The notes below the pieces were generated by a model. The model saw only the letters and a list, made by a program, of their open reading frames with translations. It did not search any database and had not been told where the DNA came from. From Dehalococcoidia bacterium (GTDB lineage Bacteria; Chloroflexota; Dehalococcoidia; UBA2979): a DNA stretch of 64,000 bases. This document shows, piece by piece, positions 27,752 to 37,658 of the stretch. Each line of letters begins with the position of its first letter. Within the stretch, counting starts at the first letter, position 1. The stretch spans positions 62,001-126,000 of the forward strand of contig JAPYRK010000001.1 in the NCBI GenBank assembly GCA_029941115.1, written 5' to 3'. A program made the translations under genes and the position numbers.

Positions 27752-27767
27752 ATTATTATCAAAAACC

Positions 27768-29096
27768 CTAGATCGTATTACCGCCACATATTCGATCAAA
27801 CTCAGACCAAAATGCTGGATAGGAGATATTCACGGCACTTGCATTAGTTACGCAGGATTGTTCTTCAACAAGAATTCCAGCGACCGCAGCCAACATCGCC
27901 AAGCGATGATCACCATAAGAGTCTGAGACAGAGGGTCTGAGTTTTCCACCACCTGTGATCACGAATCCGTCATCTGTTCCAACAATATCAACCCCAAATC
28001 CGCGCAGAATATCGACAGTGCGTCCAATCCGATCAGTTTCCTTTTTACGCAGCTCGCCGGCGTCTCGAATTAGTGTCTTCCCCGAAGCCCTCGATCCTGC
28101 CAAGGCAACTAAAGTTAGTTCATCAATTGATCGCGGTATTAGCTCGCCCTCGACAATCACTCCCTTCAAATCAGCACTTTTTATCATTAAGTCCGCAACT
28201 GGCTCTCCACCCATATTTTTCTCAGAAATAATCGTTATGTCCGCGCCCATCATCTCCATGATGTCGAGGATTCCTGTTCTCGTTTTATTGATTCCAACAC
28301 CCTCAAGCAAAAGCTCGGCATCCTCATGTAATGTCGCTGCGACGATCCAAGGTGCTGCCGTTGAAATATCTCCAGGTACCACAATATCAACAGCTTGAAG
28401 TTCGTTTTCCGTCCTAAGAAGCTTCACACTATGGCCCGACAACTCGGTTGGGTAAACAAATTCAGCGCCCATTGCTGTCAGGAGTCTTTCGGTGTGATCG
28501 CGTGATAGCAGAGGTTCTTTGACCATTACACCTACACCCGCCGAAAGTGCGCATAGCAATATAGCACTCTTTACTTGAGCTGATGCCACACCCGTCTCAA
28601 TAACCAGATTGTCTTGAATATCAGAAGTAGGAGAGACGCTTAGAGGTAATAAATTGTCGCCACTCGCTGATTTTATAGAAGCTCCTAATCGAGTTAGGGG
28701 ATCAATAATTCGAGCCATCGGCCGAGATCTTAAAGAATCATCACCAGTGAGAATAGAAGAAAATGGCAATCCTGCAATAATTCCTGATAGAAGCCTCGCG
28801 GTAGTACCCGAATTTCCACAATCCAGTGGAATTGAAGGCTCTACTAATCCCCCAAGACCCTTTCCGGTAACTAAAACATCCTCACCATCCATGCGAATGT
28901 CTGCTCCCAAAAGTCTGAGACACGAAATAGTAGAGGAAATATCGTCAGACTCAAGAATTCCAGTAATTCTTGAGGTACCTAAAGCCAAGCTACCAAACAT
29001 CAACGAGCGATGACTAATTGATTTGTCACCGGGAATAACAATAGTTCCGCGAATTTCCGATGGTGCAGCTATTACCCGCTCATCCTGATTCAGCAT
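27768..29096 (-). CDS. aroA: 3-phosphoshikimate 1-carboxyvinyltransferase (EPSP synthase)
   Basis: 442 aa. It joins shikimate-3-phosphate and PEP in the shikimate pathway, feeding trp and tyr synthesis encoded on either side. Signature 'PGDKSISHRSLMFGSLA' near the N-terminus, 'DCGNSGTTARLLSGI' and 'RRKETDRI'-like 'LRKKETDRIGR' near residue 345. Start 29096 is preferred to 29105 because AGGA then has 9-nt spacing instead of none. It lies 11 nt downstream of tyrA. Confidence 0.96.
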   Translation of the reverse strand: MLNQDERVIAAPSEIRGTIVIPGDKSISHRSLMFGSLALGTSRITGILESDDISSTISCLRLLGADIRMDGEDVLVTGKGLGGLVEPSIPLDCGNSGTTARLLSGIIAGLPFSSILTGDDSLRSRPMARIIDPLTRLGASIKSASGDNLLPLSVSPTSDIQDNLVIETGVASAQVKSAILLCALSAGVGVMVKEPLLSRDHTERLLTAMGAEFVYPTELSGHSVKLLRTENELQAVDIVVPGDISTAAPWIVAATLHEDAELLLEGVGINKTRTGILDIMEMMGADITIISEKNMGGEPVADLMIKSADLKGVIVEGELIPRSIDELTLVALAGSRASGKTLIRDAGELRKKETDRIGRTVDILRGFGVDIVGTDDGFVITGGGKLRPSVSDSYGDHRLAMLAAVAGILVEEQSCVTNASAVNISYPAFWSEFDRICGGNTI

Positions 29097-29107
29097 TAAT
29101 ACCATTC

Positions 29108-30157
29108 CTAAATATCTCTACGTTGTAATCTCTCTAGATCACTCTGGGAACTTCGATTCTCGCTATCCTTATTTAACTGGGTCAATTTCTCTCGAACCCA
29201 ACCACCTGCTAGGAAGTCCAGCATTCCCGGTTCCATATCTCTAGTATCAGACAAACCTTTTTCTTCTCTACCTACCTTACCGTTTCGAAACAAATCATAC
29301 TCCCATTGAGTTGCCGCAATTAGCTTGTAAAGATCCTCATTCATAGCGTCTCCAGAATCAATGCGATCCCGTAACTCAGAAAGGCCAGCAATATAACGAT
29401 TGATCCAGTGAACGATATTAGCAGCGTTGGTCGAGGTAATGTCATAAGACATATCCCGATCTGACGCGGCAAGGCGGGTGGTGTCTCGAAAACCTCCAGC
29501 AGCCAACAAAGACAACTCGGGCCATGCCTCAGACGCACGAACAACCGAAAATAAGGCCGTGGCCGCCATCATGGGTAAATGCGAGATCGCAGCCACATAC
29601 GAGTCATGCTCATCAGGATCCATTGTCATCACCGTTGCACCACACTGCTTGGCTAAATTTTGTACCGTAGCAATAGCTGCCTCACTACTATTCACTCGTG
29701 GGCTGACTACCCATCTTCCCCCAGCAAACAAATCTTCTGATGCAGCTTCAGGACCGGTATCGGTCTTTCCAGCCATAGGATGGCTTCCAACAAATCCAGT
29801 GTGATCCGGTAAGTACTCGTTCATCCACCTATGGATCTCACCTTTGGTCGACCCAGTATCAGTAATAATTGACTTACTCGAAATACTTTCCGATATCTCC
29901 TCGATAAGAGGTTTCATCGCCAAGATCGGGGTTGCGAGAATGATAAGATCGGCGCGAGCGATTGCTTGCGCCGGTGAAGATGTGATCTTATCTATCGCAC
30001 CAATTGATTTTGCTTTTTTAAGGACGTCACCATACTTGTCAAATCCACGAATAACGAGATCATTAGACTTCTTGCTATCACTTTTATAAATCTTTTTTAG
30101 ATTGAGGCCTATTGAACATCCAATAAGTCCAGTTCCCAAAATCGCAACTACCGTCAT
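29108..30157 (-). CDS. tyrA: Prephenate dehydrogenase (TyrA family)
   Basis: 349 aa. NAD(P)-binding Rossmann start 'VVAILGTGLIGCSIGLNLK', then 'GSHPMAGKTDTGPEAASEDLF' and 'HDSYVAAISHLPMMAATAL', which are core TyrA motifs. It makes 4-hydroxyphenylpyruvate from prephenate (or tyrosine from arogenate; the substrate cannot be told). No ACT domain is evident. The C-terminal about 40 residues are charged and poorly conserved. Lead gene of tyrA-aroA-gmk. Confidence 0.93.
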   Translation of the reverse strand: MTVVAILGTGLIGCSIGLNLKKIYKSDSKKSNDLVIRGFDKYGDVLKKAKSIGAIDKITSSPAQAIARADLIILATPILAMKPLIEEISESISSKSIITDTGSTKGEIHRWMNEYLPDHTGFVGSHPMAGKTDTGPEAASEDLFAGGRWVVSPRVNSSEAAIATVQNLAKQCGATVMTMDPDEHDSYVAAISHLPMMAATALFSVVRASEAWPELSLLAAGGFRDTTRLAASDRDMSYDITSTNAANIVHWINRYIAGLSELRDRIDSGDAMNEDLYKLIAATQWEYDLFRNGKVGREEKGLSDTRDMEPGMLDFLAGGWVREKLTQLNKDSENRSSQSDLERLQRRDI

Positions 30158-30184
30158 ATTTAAACATACCCCTTATCTATTTAT

Positions 30185-30895
30185 CTAAAATACTACCGTG
30201 TTTACCCCAGAAAAAATTGGAACCAGGTTCGAAATTACTGGCCCAATAACCGATCCTATCCCCGGAAGACCGAACCAAGGAAGCATAATCAATAAGATCA
30301 GAATAAACATCCCATAGGATGAGATTTTTTCATATCCAGAACGCAGCGCGTTCGGTAAAAATAATGGGATAATTTTTGACCCGTCTAGAGGTGGTATAGG
30401 CACCAAATTAAAAACCCCAATAATGATATTGAGTAACATCACAGTTCCCAAAAAAAGACCGACTAGGTTTTCCCACCCTAGGGGCATGTATCCTAGGCTC
30501 GTAAATGGATGAACCAACGGCACAATTCCTAATCGAATTGGTAATCCAGCCAAAATGGCAATAAAAAAATTCATACTTGGCCCCGCAAGGGCGACTAATG
30601 CCATATCTCTCACGGGGCTTGACAGGTTGTAGGGATTAACAGGTACTGGTTTAGCCCACCCGAAACCAAGAATAAACATCATCGTTGTTCCTACCGGATC
30701 CCAATGAGCTCGCGGGTTCAACGTCAATCTACCAAGCACTAGTGCAGTTTGGTCGCCCCGAAGCAAGGCGACAAGTCCATGGGCGACTTCATGCAAAATT
30801 AATGCTGTGAGCAGTGAACACGCAAAAGCACCCGCGAAAACCACGAAAGCTACTGGAGATTTCATGAGCAGTTCTACGTAGTAGTAAAGTAACAT
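30185..30895 (-). CDS. M50 family site-2-type membrane protease
   Basis: 236 aa with about six membrane helices and no PDZ domain. The zinc motif is 'LHEVAHGLVALLRGD' (HExxH) near residue 35; the third ligand lies in 'VPIPPLDGSKIIPLF' (the family's N/P-x-D-G). Such short S2P enzymes cleave within membranes. It lies 27 nt upstream of tyrA on the same strand and is divergent from the propeller gene at 31012. The substrate is unknown. Confidence 0.9.
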   Translation of the reverse strand: MLLYYYVELLMKSPVAFVVFAGAFACSLLTALILHEVAHGLVALLRGDQTALVLGRLTLNPRAHWDPVGTTMMFILGFGWAKPVPVNPYNLSSPVRDMALVALAGPSMNFFIAILAGLPIRLGIVPLVHPFTSLGYMPLGWENLVGLFLGTVMLLNIIIGVFNLVPIPPLDGSKIIPLFLPNALRSGYEKISSYGMFILILLIMLPWFGLPGIGSVIGPVISNLVPIFSGVNTVVF

Positions 30896-31011
30896 CTGAG
30901 AGACGCTCCGTTAAATTAGATCAACAAATCGTGGATCCCGCCGCAACCACTAAGAACTAAGGATAACCTCAAAAGACAGTGTGATGATTACGATACACGG
31001 AATTACCTGAT

Positions 31012-32172
31012 ATGGCTTTTATTCCAAGCTTATTTAACAAACTTTGGCCCAAATCCGTTGTAATTCTGATATGTGTAATTATATTGTTTGGTTTGCTACT
31101 TCTGCCCATAACCTGGTCGAACCTGAAAAACACATTCACAGAGGATAATAGAAATCCTTCACTTGTTTATTCGGTTTTCCACGAACAGTTTGATGAAATC
31201 TATCTATCAAGTTCAGGGGGCAAGAATCCGCCGCAGCTTCTCGCCCAAATCGGAAGGTTCACGTTCCACTCCATCGCTCCTGCTAGCGGAGTATATAAAA
31301 ATAAAATTGCCTACATAGCCGTGCCAACGAAATCAAAAAATTCAACTGACTTAGGAACGTTGTGGACACTCGATTTAACGACCAGAGAACGTACAGTATT
31401 AGCCACAGACGCCGACCCGACGAACCCACCAAAATGGTTAGATGACGGAGATTCTCTGCTTTATAAACGTATAAAAATTAATCAGCAAGAACTTATAATT
31501 ATTAGCTTGGAAAGTAGAATCAAGAAGGTTATCTTTTCGGAAAGCTTTGCCAGACCCGAATACCGCACCAGCTTTGGCGGCGTCTATCCCGTGGGTCAGG
31601 ATGCAAGAAATAACGTTATCTTCACCAAACTTACGTCTAATGGTACCGATGTCCTCGCAGTAAACAGGCTCTCAGGGGAGATCACGAACTTACTCCACGC
31701 CTCAGACGAGTTCGCCAGAGATTTCTCACTGAGTCCTAATAAAACACAGCTAAGCTACCTCATAGCCCTAGAAAAATTCGAACGGCTAAATTACCAAACA
31801 GTCATATATAACTTAAGAACTGGAAAGTCGACCACATATGGATCAGACAGCTACGAGCAATTCTCGCCAAGATGGGTACCTAGTGCAGATTTACTATCTA
31901 TCGGACGGGTCAATATAGAAAACCAGTCAGGCGCAGTAATACTCGTCTCCAAAGAATCCTCAGAGGAATTGCCCGCACCAATACAAGGGTTTGACGTTCC
32001 AATTTCATGGTCAGGCAACGGGAGATACTTAGGTATAAAAAATTACTCCGGAGCATCTGGGTTACAACCAGGGGTAAGTTCACTGATGATTATCGATCGT
32101 AGTTTAGGAACCCGTACACTGTTAGAAAGTGCGTCCGAAACACTCGTCGTAGGGTGGTGGTCGAATGACTAA
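31012..32172 (+). CDS. Membrane-anchored TolB/WD40-like propeller protein
   Basis: 386 aa. One N-terminal membrane helix ('SVVILICVIILFGLLLLPITW', about 14-34) anchors an extracellular domain with repeated strands typical of PD40/TolB propellers ('LGTLWTLDLTTRERTVL', 'NRLSGEITNLLHASDEFARDFSLSPNKTQLSYL', 'SYEQFSPRWVPSADLLSIG', in order). No catalytic motif. Its end overlaps the next gene by 8 nt, so it is co-translated with the lytic transglycosylase. Confidence 0.75.
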   Translation: MAFIPSLFNKLWPKSVVILICVIILFGLLLLPITWSNLKNTFTEDNRNPSLVYSVFHEQFDEIYLSSSGGKNPPQLLAQIGRFTFHSIAPASGVYKNKIAYIAVPTKSKNSTDLGTLWTLDLTTRERTVLATDADPTNPPKWLDDGDSLLYKRIKINQQELIIISLESRIKKVIFSESFARPEYRTSFGGVYPVGQDARNNVIFTKLTSNGTDVLAVNRLSGEITNLLHASDEFARDFSLSPNKTQLSYLIALEKFERLNYQTVIYNLRTGKSTTYGSDSYEQFSPRWVPSADLLSIGRVNIENQSGAVILVSKESSEELPAPIQGFDVPISWSGNGRYLGIKNYSGASGLQPGVSSLMIIDRSLGTRTLLESASETLVVGWWSND

Positions 32173-33523
32173 TAAGTTCATGACCAAACTCCGAGTTAGT
32201 GTTTTTTTAGTTTTATCGCTAGTCTTTGCCGGCAGTGTTTTAGGATTACTCTCACACTCGCATATCGAAACCGCAAGTGCATGCGCATTTGGAGCATACC
32301 GACCCGCAACTTACGAAGGTGCCGAAGATAGAGCAATATACACGACAGCCATCGAGGCTGCTTCTGCCAATAAATTATTTCCTAACGACGGCCGATTTTC
32401 TCTAGATACTTTGGAACAGGGAGATCGATATAGTCGGGCAACCGCTGGCGGTCATATCCCTGCAACTCTCATCAAGGGAATAGCGTGGATCGAAACCAAA
32501 ATGACCATGGCAACAAAATCAACTATGTGGAGTGGGGTGGGTGATTCCACCATCTCATTTGATTGTGGGCATGGAATAATGCAAGTAACCACTGGAATGA
32601 CTACTCCTCTCGGCGCGGATAATCAACCATCTGATACACAGGCACTAACTGCCACACATTTTGCCTACAACATTGCCCGAGGCGTCAAAATACTTGGATC
32701 CAAGTGGAACAATGCTCCGGAAAGCGCTCCAATTATGGGGACTGATACAAATTCATCTCCCGAAATCATCGAAAATTGGTACTACGCAACTTGGGCCTAC
32801 AATGGATTCACTGGCGCTGGATCCTCCAGCAGTAACCATCCACTTGATCCTATATTTCCATGGCCACGAACGCCCTATCTATGTAATGGTTCACAAAGTC
32901 ATAACCAATTTCCTTATCAAGAATTAGTCTGGGGCTGTATAAAAAATCCTCCCTCAGTAAACGGTAACAAGCTCTGGAATTCCATTCCGGTTTCACTTCC
33001 TGACCTTAATAATCCGAACGTGCGATCCGCACTTGCGCCAAGTAATTTCTTCGCACCTTATATAAATATGGATCTCATCACGCCGAAACCGTCTCACGCT
33101 GAATCAGTTTCGTCACCAGCAAACGATCAAATACAAGTAATTATTGGAAGTCCTATTTTTTCGGCATCTGATCGAACTCACACAATCCGCATAAATAATC
33201 CAGCTGCCACTATGTGGGTCGACGTGCCTGTAAAAAACTTTGGGACCGGACTTTCCACTTGGCGAGCTAAGTCAGATTCAGGTTTTTTACAACTCTCGCC
33301 ACCCACGGGAATAGCTATAGGTTCCAATTACCAATGCAACTCATATCTGTGTGACGAGAATTCACTGAGAATCGAAGTAAATCCAACATTACTTCCAGGC
33401 TCATACGCAACAGGTACCGTGACCATCTGGTCTCCTAACGCGACAACTGATCCTATTAAAATACAAATCAACGTATTAGCTGACTTTGAACTCACATTTC
33501 CGGGTTCATCGAAAAAAGACTGA
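32165..33523 (+). CDS. Secreted lytic transglycosylase-like (SLT) protein
   Basis: 452 aa. An N-terminal signal peptide ('VSVFLVLSLVFAGSVLGLL') precedes an SLT/GH23-like domain at about 90-260: catalytic Glu in 'IKGIAWIETKMTMATKS', then 'CGHGIMQVTTGM' (cf. G-LMQI) and 'YYATWAYNGF' (cf. AAYNAG). The C-terminal 130 residues look like a BACON/Ig-type beta domain ('WRAKSDSGFLQLSPPTG'). It presumably cuts peptidoglycan outside the membrane. Overlaps the propeller gene upstream by 8 nt. Confidence 0.8.
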   Translation: MTNKFMTKLRVSVFLVLSLVFAGSVLGLLSHSHIETASACAFGAYRPATYEGAEDRAIYTTAIEAASANKLFPNDGRFSLDTLEQGDRYSRATAGGHIPATLIKGIAWIETKMTMATKSTMWSGVGDSTISFDCGHGIMQVTTGMTTPLGADNQPSDTQALTATHFAYNIARGVKILGSKWNNAPESAPIMGTDTNSSPEIIENWYYATWAYNGFTGAGSSSSNHPLDPIFPWPRTPYLCNGSQSHNQFPYQELVWGCIKNPPSVNGNKLWNSIPVSLPDLNNPNVRSALAPSNFFAPYINMDLITPKPSHAESVSSPANDQIQVIIGSPIFSASDRTHTIRINNPAATMWVDVPVKNFGTGLSTWRAKSDSGFLQLSPPTGIAIGSNYQCNSYLCDENSLRIEVNPTLLPGSYATGTVTIWSPNATTDPIKIQINVLADFELTFPGSSKKD

Positions 33524-33542
33524 AGGGGTTACGACCGAGCGC

Positions 33543-34361
33543 ATGACCCTACTTACTGAACTAGCCAACCCATGGACCCCACATGATGACGAAATTGAAA
33601 CCATTATGCTAAGCTCCGAATTTAAAGACTTAAGACAGTTCAGTCGTGCGTCTAACTACGTTTTCCTTGCTACTCTTGCTCACCCACAATTCCAAGAAGG
33701 TTTGGTGGTATATAAACCCGCGCAAGGAGAACAACCATTATGGGATTTTCCGCCTAACCTTTATCAGCGTGAAGTAGCGGCGTACCAGTTATCAAAACTG
33801 CTAACTTGGAACATTATTCCGCCCACGGTTGTACAACCCGAGGCTCCTCATGGAATAGGCTCGCTGCAATTATTCATAAATCATGATCCGAACGAACATT
33901 ATTTCTATCTACAGGAAACACTTGGCTTGTCAGGTGAGATTAATTATGAAAAAAGTAGCTCAGTCAAGAGAAATAATCCGCTCGTAAAATTGGATTACTC
34001 CTTCCTAAAGCTTGCAATACTCGACATTATTATCAATAATGCTGACAGGAAAGCAGGGCATATACTCAGAGATCAACACGATAATATATGGGGAATCGAC
34101 AATGGCTTGAGCTTTCACACAGAGCGCAAGCTTCGCACAGTCATCTGGGACTACAGCGGCTTAGAAATTCCACCTGAATGGTCCACTGATCTAGAAAAAG
34201 CGCATACATTCATTGCAGGCTCAAGCAGTGATCGTCAAGTCTTCTCAATGCTCTCAGAGAGCGAGATTTCAGCAATGTTAGACAGGATGGAGAGTCTTAT
34301 CAAAGCTGGCACCCTGCCCGAAATGTTCTACGAACGATGCGTACCGTGGCCTTTAATTTGA
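33543..34361 (+). CDS. SCO1664-family protein (PI3/4-kinase-like fold)
   Basis: 272 aa. It resembles the SCO1664 family, distantly related to phosphatidylinositol kinases: 'VVYKPAQGEQPLWDFP', 'YQREVAAYQLSKLL', 'ILDIIINNADRKAGHIL' (catalytic-loop-like) and 'IWGIDNGLSFHTERKLRTVIWDYSG' (DFG-like Asp). Function unknown; in Actinobacteria it is a conserved uncharacterised gene. Start ATG 33543 is chosen because earlier codons overlap the transglycosylase; the ATG at 33606 is also possible. It is 19 nt downstream of that gene. Confidence 0.8.
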   Translation: MTLLTELANPWTPHDDEIETIMLSSEFKDLRQFSRASNYVFLATLAHPQFQEGLVVYKPAQGEQPLWDFPPNLYQREVAAYQLSKLLTWNIIPPTVVQPEAPHGIGSLQLFINHDPNEHYFYLQETLGLSGEINYEKSSSVKRNNPLVKLDYSFLKLAILDIIINNADRKAGHILRDQHDNIWGIDNGLSFHTERKLRTVIWDYSGLEIPPEWSTDLEKAHTFIAGSSSDRQVFSMLSESEISAMLDRMESLIKAGTLPEMFYERCVPWPLI

Positions 34362-34369
34362 AATCAATT

Positions 34370-35689
34370 TTACTTTGAACACACTACTTTAGCCACCACG
34401 CTCCACATTAGTTCTACCCCAAGCTTAAAATTATCTTGCGTCAAAAACTCATCGTTAGCATGAAAACCATTCAGTTCGGATTGGGAAAGAAGGCAAGGTA
34501 TGAAACCATAAGACGGTATACCTAAGGTCCTTAAGAATCGATTATCCGTACCGACGGTTGAGGTGCTTTGTGATACGATCGCATCCTCGAAAAATTCCCT
34601 AACAGAGTGTTCGATCGCAACTGATAATTCGTTATCCCATTCAGATATTATCGGATCCGGCTCATTGGGAACTTCTTCTAACGCATACGAAAATACTATT
34701 CTATCGTCGTCGATTTGGGCCTCAACTTGGGCCCTCCAATCACCCAAATCCATCTCTGGAAGTAACCTGCAATCAAAAAGAGCCTCCGCACTTCCTGGAA
34801 TCACATTAAATTTAAAACCGCTATTTAAAATAGTGAGATTGATAGTATTGGTAAGGCCAGCTTCCATATCTGGAGACATTAATCCGTCTTCCCTTAACTT
34901 TTTAAAGTCAAAATCTCCGTTGATTAGACCTTTATCAGTTAACGTCCTAACCAATACAGTGTTCTGTTCGGAAACATCAAGCTCTCGTGTCCAATTAACT
35001 AGCCTTTCACATGCCTGCACTAAATGAGCAATCGGATTATCAACCGTTGGTTTGCTGCCATGTCCAGGAGTACCTTTCACTCTCAGTCTAAACGGTGCCA
35101 TGCGTTTCTCAGAAACTGCTACTTGAAATATGTCGAGCGGAATCGAGTTAAACGATTCTAGTCCAGATGCCCCTTCATTAAGACTGAACTCACAGTCAAA
35201 AAGGTCCGGCCGATTATCGACTAACCACTTCATTCCAAATCGAGAACCAGTTTCCTCATCGGGTACTGAAAGAAAAACAAGATCTCGGCTCAGGGGTATA
35301 TCAAAGCGCTTAATCAGTATCATACAAAAAAGATGAAAAATTGTAACGCTCTTCATATCTACGGCACCGCGGCCGTATATCTTCCCATCGATAATTTCAC
35401 CCCCAAAGGGGTCCACAGTCCAGTCTTCTGTACGGGCTGGAACAACGTCAGTATGCGATGCCAACATTAGTGACCGATTATTAGCAAGGCTTTTCAAGCG
35501 AGCAAAAACAGCCTGACGCCCATCCTTGATTTCAATATACTCGGGAACAATTCCTTCTTTCTCAAGAAGTTCACCCAAAAACTGCGCTGCCGGCGTCTCA
35601 CGTCCGGGTGGATTTGATGAATCAATTTGCAGGTATCGAACAAATGCGCCTTCCGCTTCATGACGCAATTCAGACCAATCAATATTCAA
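34370..35689 (-). CDS. M20 family metallopeptidase (ArgE/DapE/ACY1-like)
   Basis: 439 aa cytoplasmic zinc hydrolase. Metal and catalytic residues are visible: '[10 protein letters not shown]', '[10 protein letters not shown]', '[11 protein letters not shown]', 'GTPGHGSKP' in the dimerisation domain, and 'GFHANDEF' near the C-terminus. It is closest to the broad M20 di/aminoacylase group. DapE is an option given other lysine genes, but the substrate cannot be assigned. It converges on the SCO1664-type gene with an 8-nt gap. Confidence 0.88.
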   Translation of the reverse strand: MNIDWSELRHEAEGAFVRYLQIDSSNPPGRETPAAQFLGELLEKEGIVPEYIEIKDGRQAVFARLKSLANNRSLMLASHTDVVPARTEDWTVDPFGGEIIDGKIYGRGAVDMKSVTIFHLFCMILIKRFDIPLSRDLVFLSVPDEETGSRFGMKWLVDNRPDLFDCEFSLNEGASGLESFNSIPLDIFQVAVSEKRMAPFRLRVKGTPGHGSKPTVDNPIAHLVQACERLVNWTRELDVSEQNTVLVRTLTDKGLINGDFDFKKLREDGLMSPDMEAGLTNTINLTILNSGFKFNVIPGSAEALFDCRLLPEMDLGDWRAQVEAQIDDDRIVFSYALEEVPNEPDPIISEWDNELSVAIEHSVREFFEDAIVSQSTSTVGTDNRFLRTLGIPSYGFIPCLLSQSELNGFHANDEFLTQDNFKLGVELMWSVVAKVVCSK

Positions 35690-35748
35690 ATAATACCTAC
35701 CCCGCTATACACGCTTATTATAGTAAGTAGAATGCAGGTTTCTTAGAA

Positions 35749-36231
35749 GTGCCAATTTTTATCGACACAGTAAAAACCCAGAACGACTTAGATGCAATAC
35801 TGGATCTTAGATCTGTTGTATTCATAGATGAGCAACTAGTACCGGAAGAGGAAGAGATTGACGAACTCGACACGCTTCAATCAATCGTCGATGATAAAGT
35901 CATTCACATTGTTGCAAAAGAAAATAATAAGGTTCTGGGTACTGCCCGAATGTTTGTTGAGAGCAGAACTACTATTTCTTCATCTAGAGAAACACATCTT
36001 CATGTTGGTCGTGTAGCAGTAGATTCCGACTCTCGAAAAACCGGGATAGGGCGACTAGTTATGGACAAATGCCACCAACTCGCAATCGAACGGGGATATT
36101 CAATGCTTACTCTCTCGGCACAGGTGCAAGCGCTAGGATTTTACGAACGTTTAGGTTACCAAGCACGAGGCAGGATATATTTAGATGCGGGAATCGAACA
36201 TCGCGATATGGACATTAAGGTCACCAACTAA
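35749..36231 (+). CDS. GNAT N-acetyltransferase
   Basis: 160 aa. Acetyl-CoA-binding motif A is 'HVGRVAVDSDSRKTGIGRLVMDKCHQLA' in pattern (R/Q-x-x-G-x-G/A), followed by 'LSAQVQALGFYERLGYQARG', typical of ElaA/YjcF-like GNATs. The start is GTG 35749. It sits 50 nt upstream of lysA on the same strand. The acetyl acceptor is unknown. Confidence 0.88.
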   Translation: MPIFIDTVKTQNDLDAILDLRSVVFIDEQLVPEEEEIDELDTLQSIVDDKVIHIVAKENNKVLGTARMFVESRTTISSSRETHLHVGRVAVDSDSRKTGIGRLVMDKCHQLAIERGYSMLTLSAQVQALGFYERLGYQARGRIYLDAGIEHRDMDIKVTN

Positions 36232-36280
36232 GCGGCGTGACTTCTCTTCCATATGTAATTGATTAATAAATTGAGGTTTT

Positions 36281-37648
36281 ATGACTACCGATCAAAATTT
36301 ACCACTCAAGAAGATATTGCCGCTCAGTAGCTCCACAACAATCGATGGTACTTTGACTATTGGTGATTGCTCGACAAGAGATCTCGCAGATAAATTTGGT
36401 ACCCCGCTCTACATTTATGATGCAAAAACACTTCGAAGTCAAGCATCTGAGTACATAAAAGCTTTTAATGCGAAGTGGCCCTATGGAGTTGAAATTCACT
36501 ATGCATCGAAAGCATGGATTAATGTTCCAATGGCACAATTTCTGGCGGGTGAAGGTCTTTCATTTGATGTTGTGTCTGGAGGTGAAATGGCTGTTTTACG
36601 TGTTGCGGGAGTTGATGTATCTCACTCAGCATTTCACGGAAATAATAAAACAGCCGACGAGTTGCGTGAAGCACTGGAAAATAAATTCGGCCAAATCGTC
36701 ATAAATAGCGTTGATGAAATAGATTTGCTTGATTCAATTTCTGCAGATCTGGGAATCATCCCGAGAGTATTGCTACGAATATCACCCAGTGTCGATGCCC
36801 ATACACACGCAGCTACTACTACGGGACTCGTGGACTCTAAGTTCGGAGTGGCAATTGAGAATAACGAAGCGTACAACGCGTGCATCAAAATTAACGAAGC
36901 CAATCATCTAGACTTTCGCGGAATACACATGCATCTTGGAAGTCCAATATTCGGGTTGGAGCCTTATATAGCTGGAGTGAAAGTTGGTGCGCAGTTAATA
37001 AAACAACTGTCAGATATCGGCATTCTCATATCTGATTTTTCGCCCGGAGGAGGCTTCGCGGTCGCGTACACGGACTCTGATAATCCACCTGCACCCTCCG
37101 CATATGCCAGTGCAATTTGTGAAACACTTGCGGAGCAAGCAGATTTACTGTCGTTTCCTCCACCAAGACTAATCATTGAGCCAGGCCGATCTCTAGTAGC
37201 CAGAGCCGGAGTTGCCCTCTATTCCGTTGGTTCAAGAAAAGAAATACCCGGGATTCGAACCTACGTAGCCGTGGACGGCGGTATGTCTGACAATATACGC
37301 CCTGCCATTTATGGCTCAAAGTATGAAGTAATGGCCGCAGAAAGACCATTCGATCCTGCTCAAGAAACAGTAACTATTGCAGGGAAATTCTGTGAATCAG
37401 GTGATGTTCTTGCGAGAGATGTAAAATTACCTATCCTTAAAAGAGATGAACTAGTCGCTATTCCAGCGGCTGGCGCCTACCAGTTGGCTATGGAGTCAAA
37501 CTATAATCTCGCGCTAAAACCGGCCGTTATCATGGTTGAAGACGGGAAGGCTTACGTTATACGGCGGCGAGAGACATATGACGATCTCACAAGTTTAGAT
37601 GTCACGAATCAAATCGGCCCCCTAATATCATCTACTGAGAGTCCCTAG
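36281..37648 (+). CDS. lysA: Diaminopimelate decarboxylase
   Basis: 455 aa PLP barrel enzyme for the last step of lysine synthesis. PLP Lys in 'HYASKAWINVPMAQF'; 'GLSFDVVSGGEMAVL', 'HMHLGSPI' and 'IIEPGRSLVARAGVALYSVG' are family hallmarks. Together with asd, dapA and dapB in this window it outlines the DAP pathway. holB follows after 10 nt. Confidence 0.96.
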   Translation: MTTDQNLPLKKILPLSSSTTIDGTLTIGDCSTRDLADKFGTPLYIYDAKTLRSQASEYIKAFNAKWPYGVEIHYASKAWINVPMAQFLAGEGLSFDVVSGGEMAVLRVAGVDVSHSAFHGNNKTADELREALENKFGQIVINSVDEIDLLDSISADLGIIPRVLLRISPSVDAHTHAATTTGLVDSKFGVAIENNEAYNACIKINEANHLDFRGIHMHLGSPIFGLEPYIAGVKVGAQLIKQLSDIGILISDFSPGGGFAVAYTDSDNPPAPSAYASAICETLAEQADLLSFPPPRLIIEPGRSLVARAGVALYSVGSRKEIPGIRTYVAVDGGMSDNIRPAIYGSKYEVMAAERPFDPAQETVTIAGKFCESGDVLARDVKLPILKRDELVAIPAAGAYQLAMESNYNLALKPAVIMVEDGKAYVIRRRETYDDLTSLDVTNQIGPLISSTESP

Positions 37649-37658
37649 GAGCCAAGTT

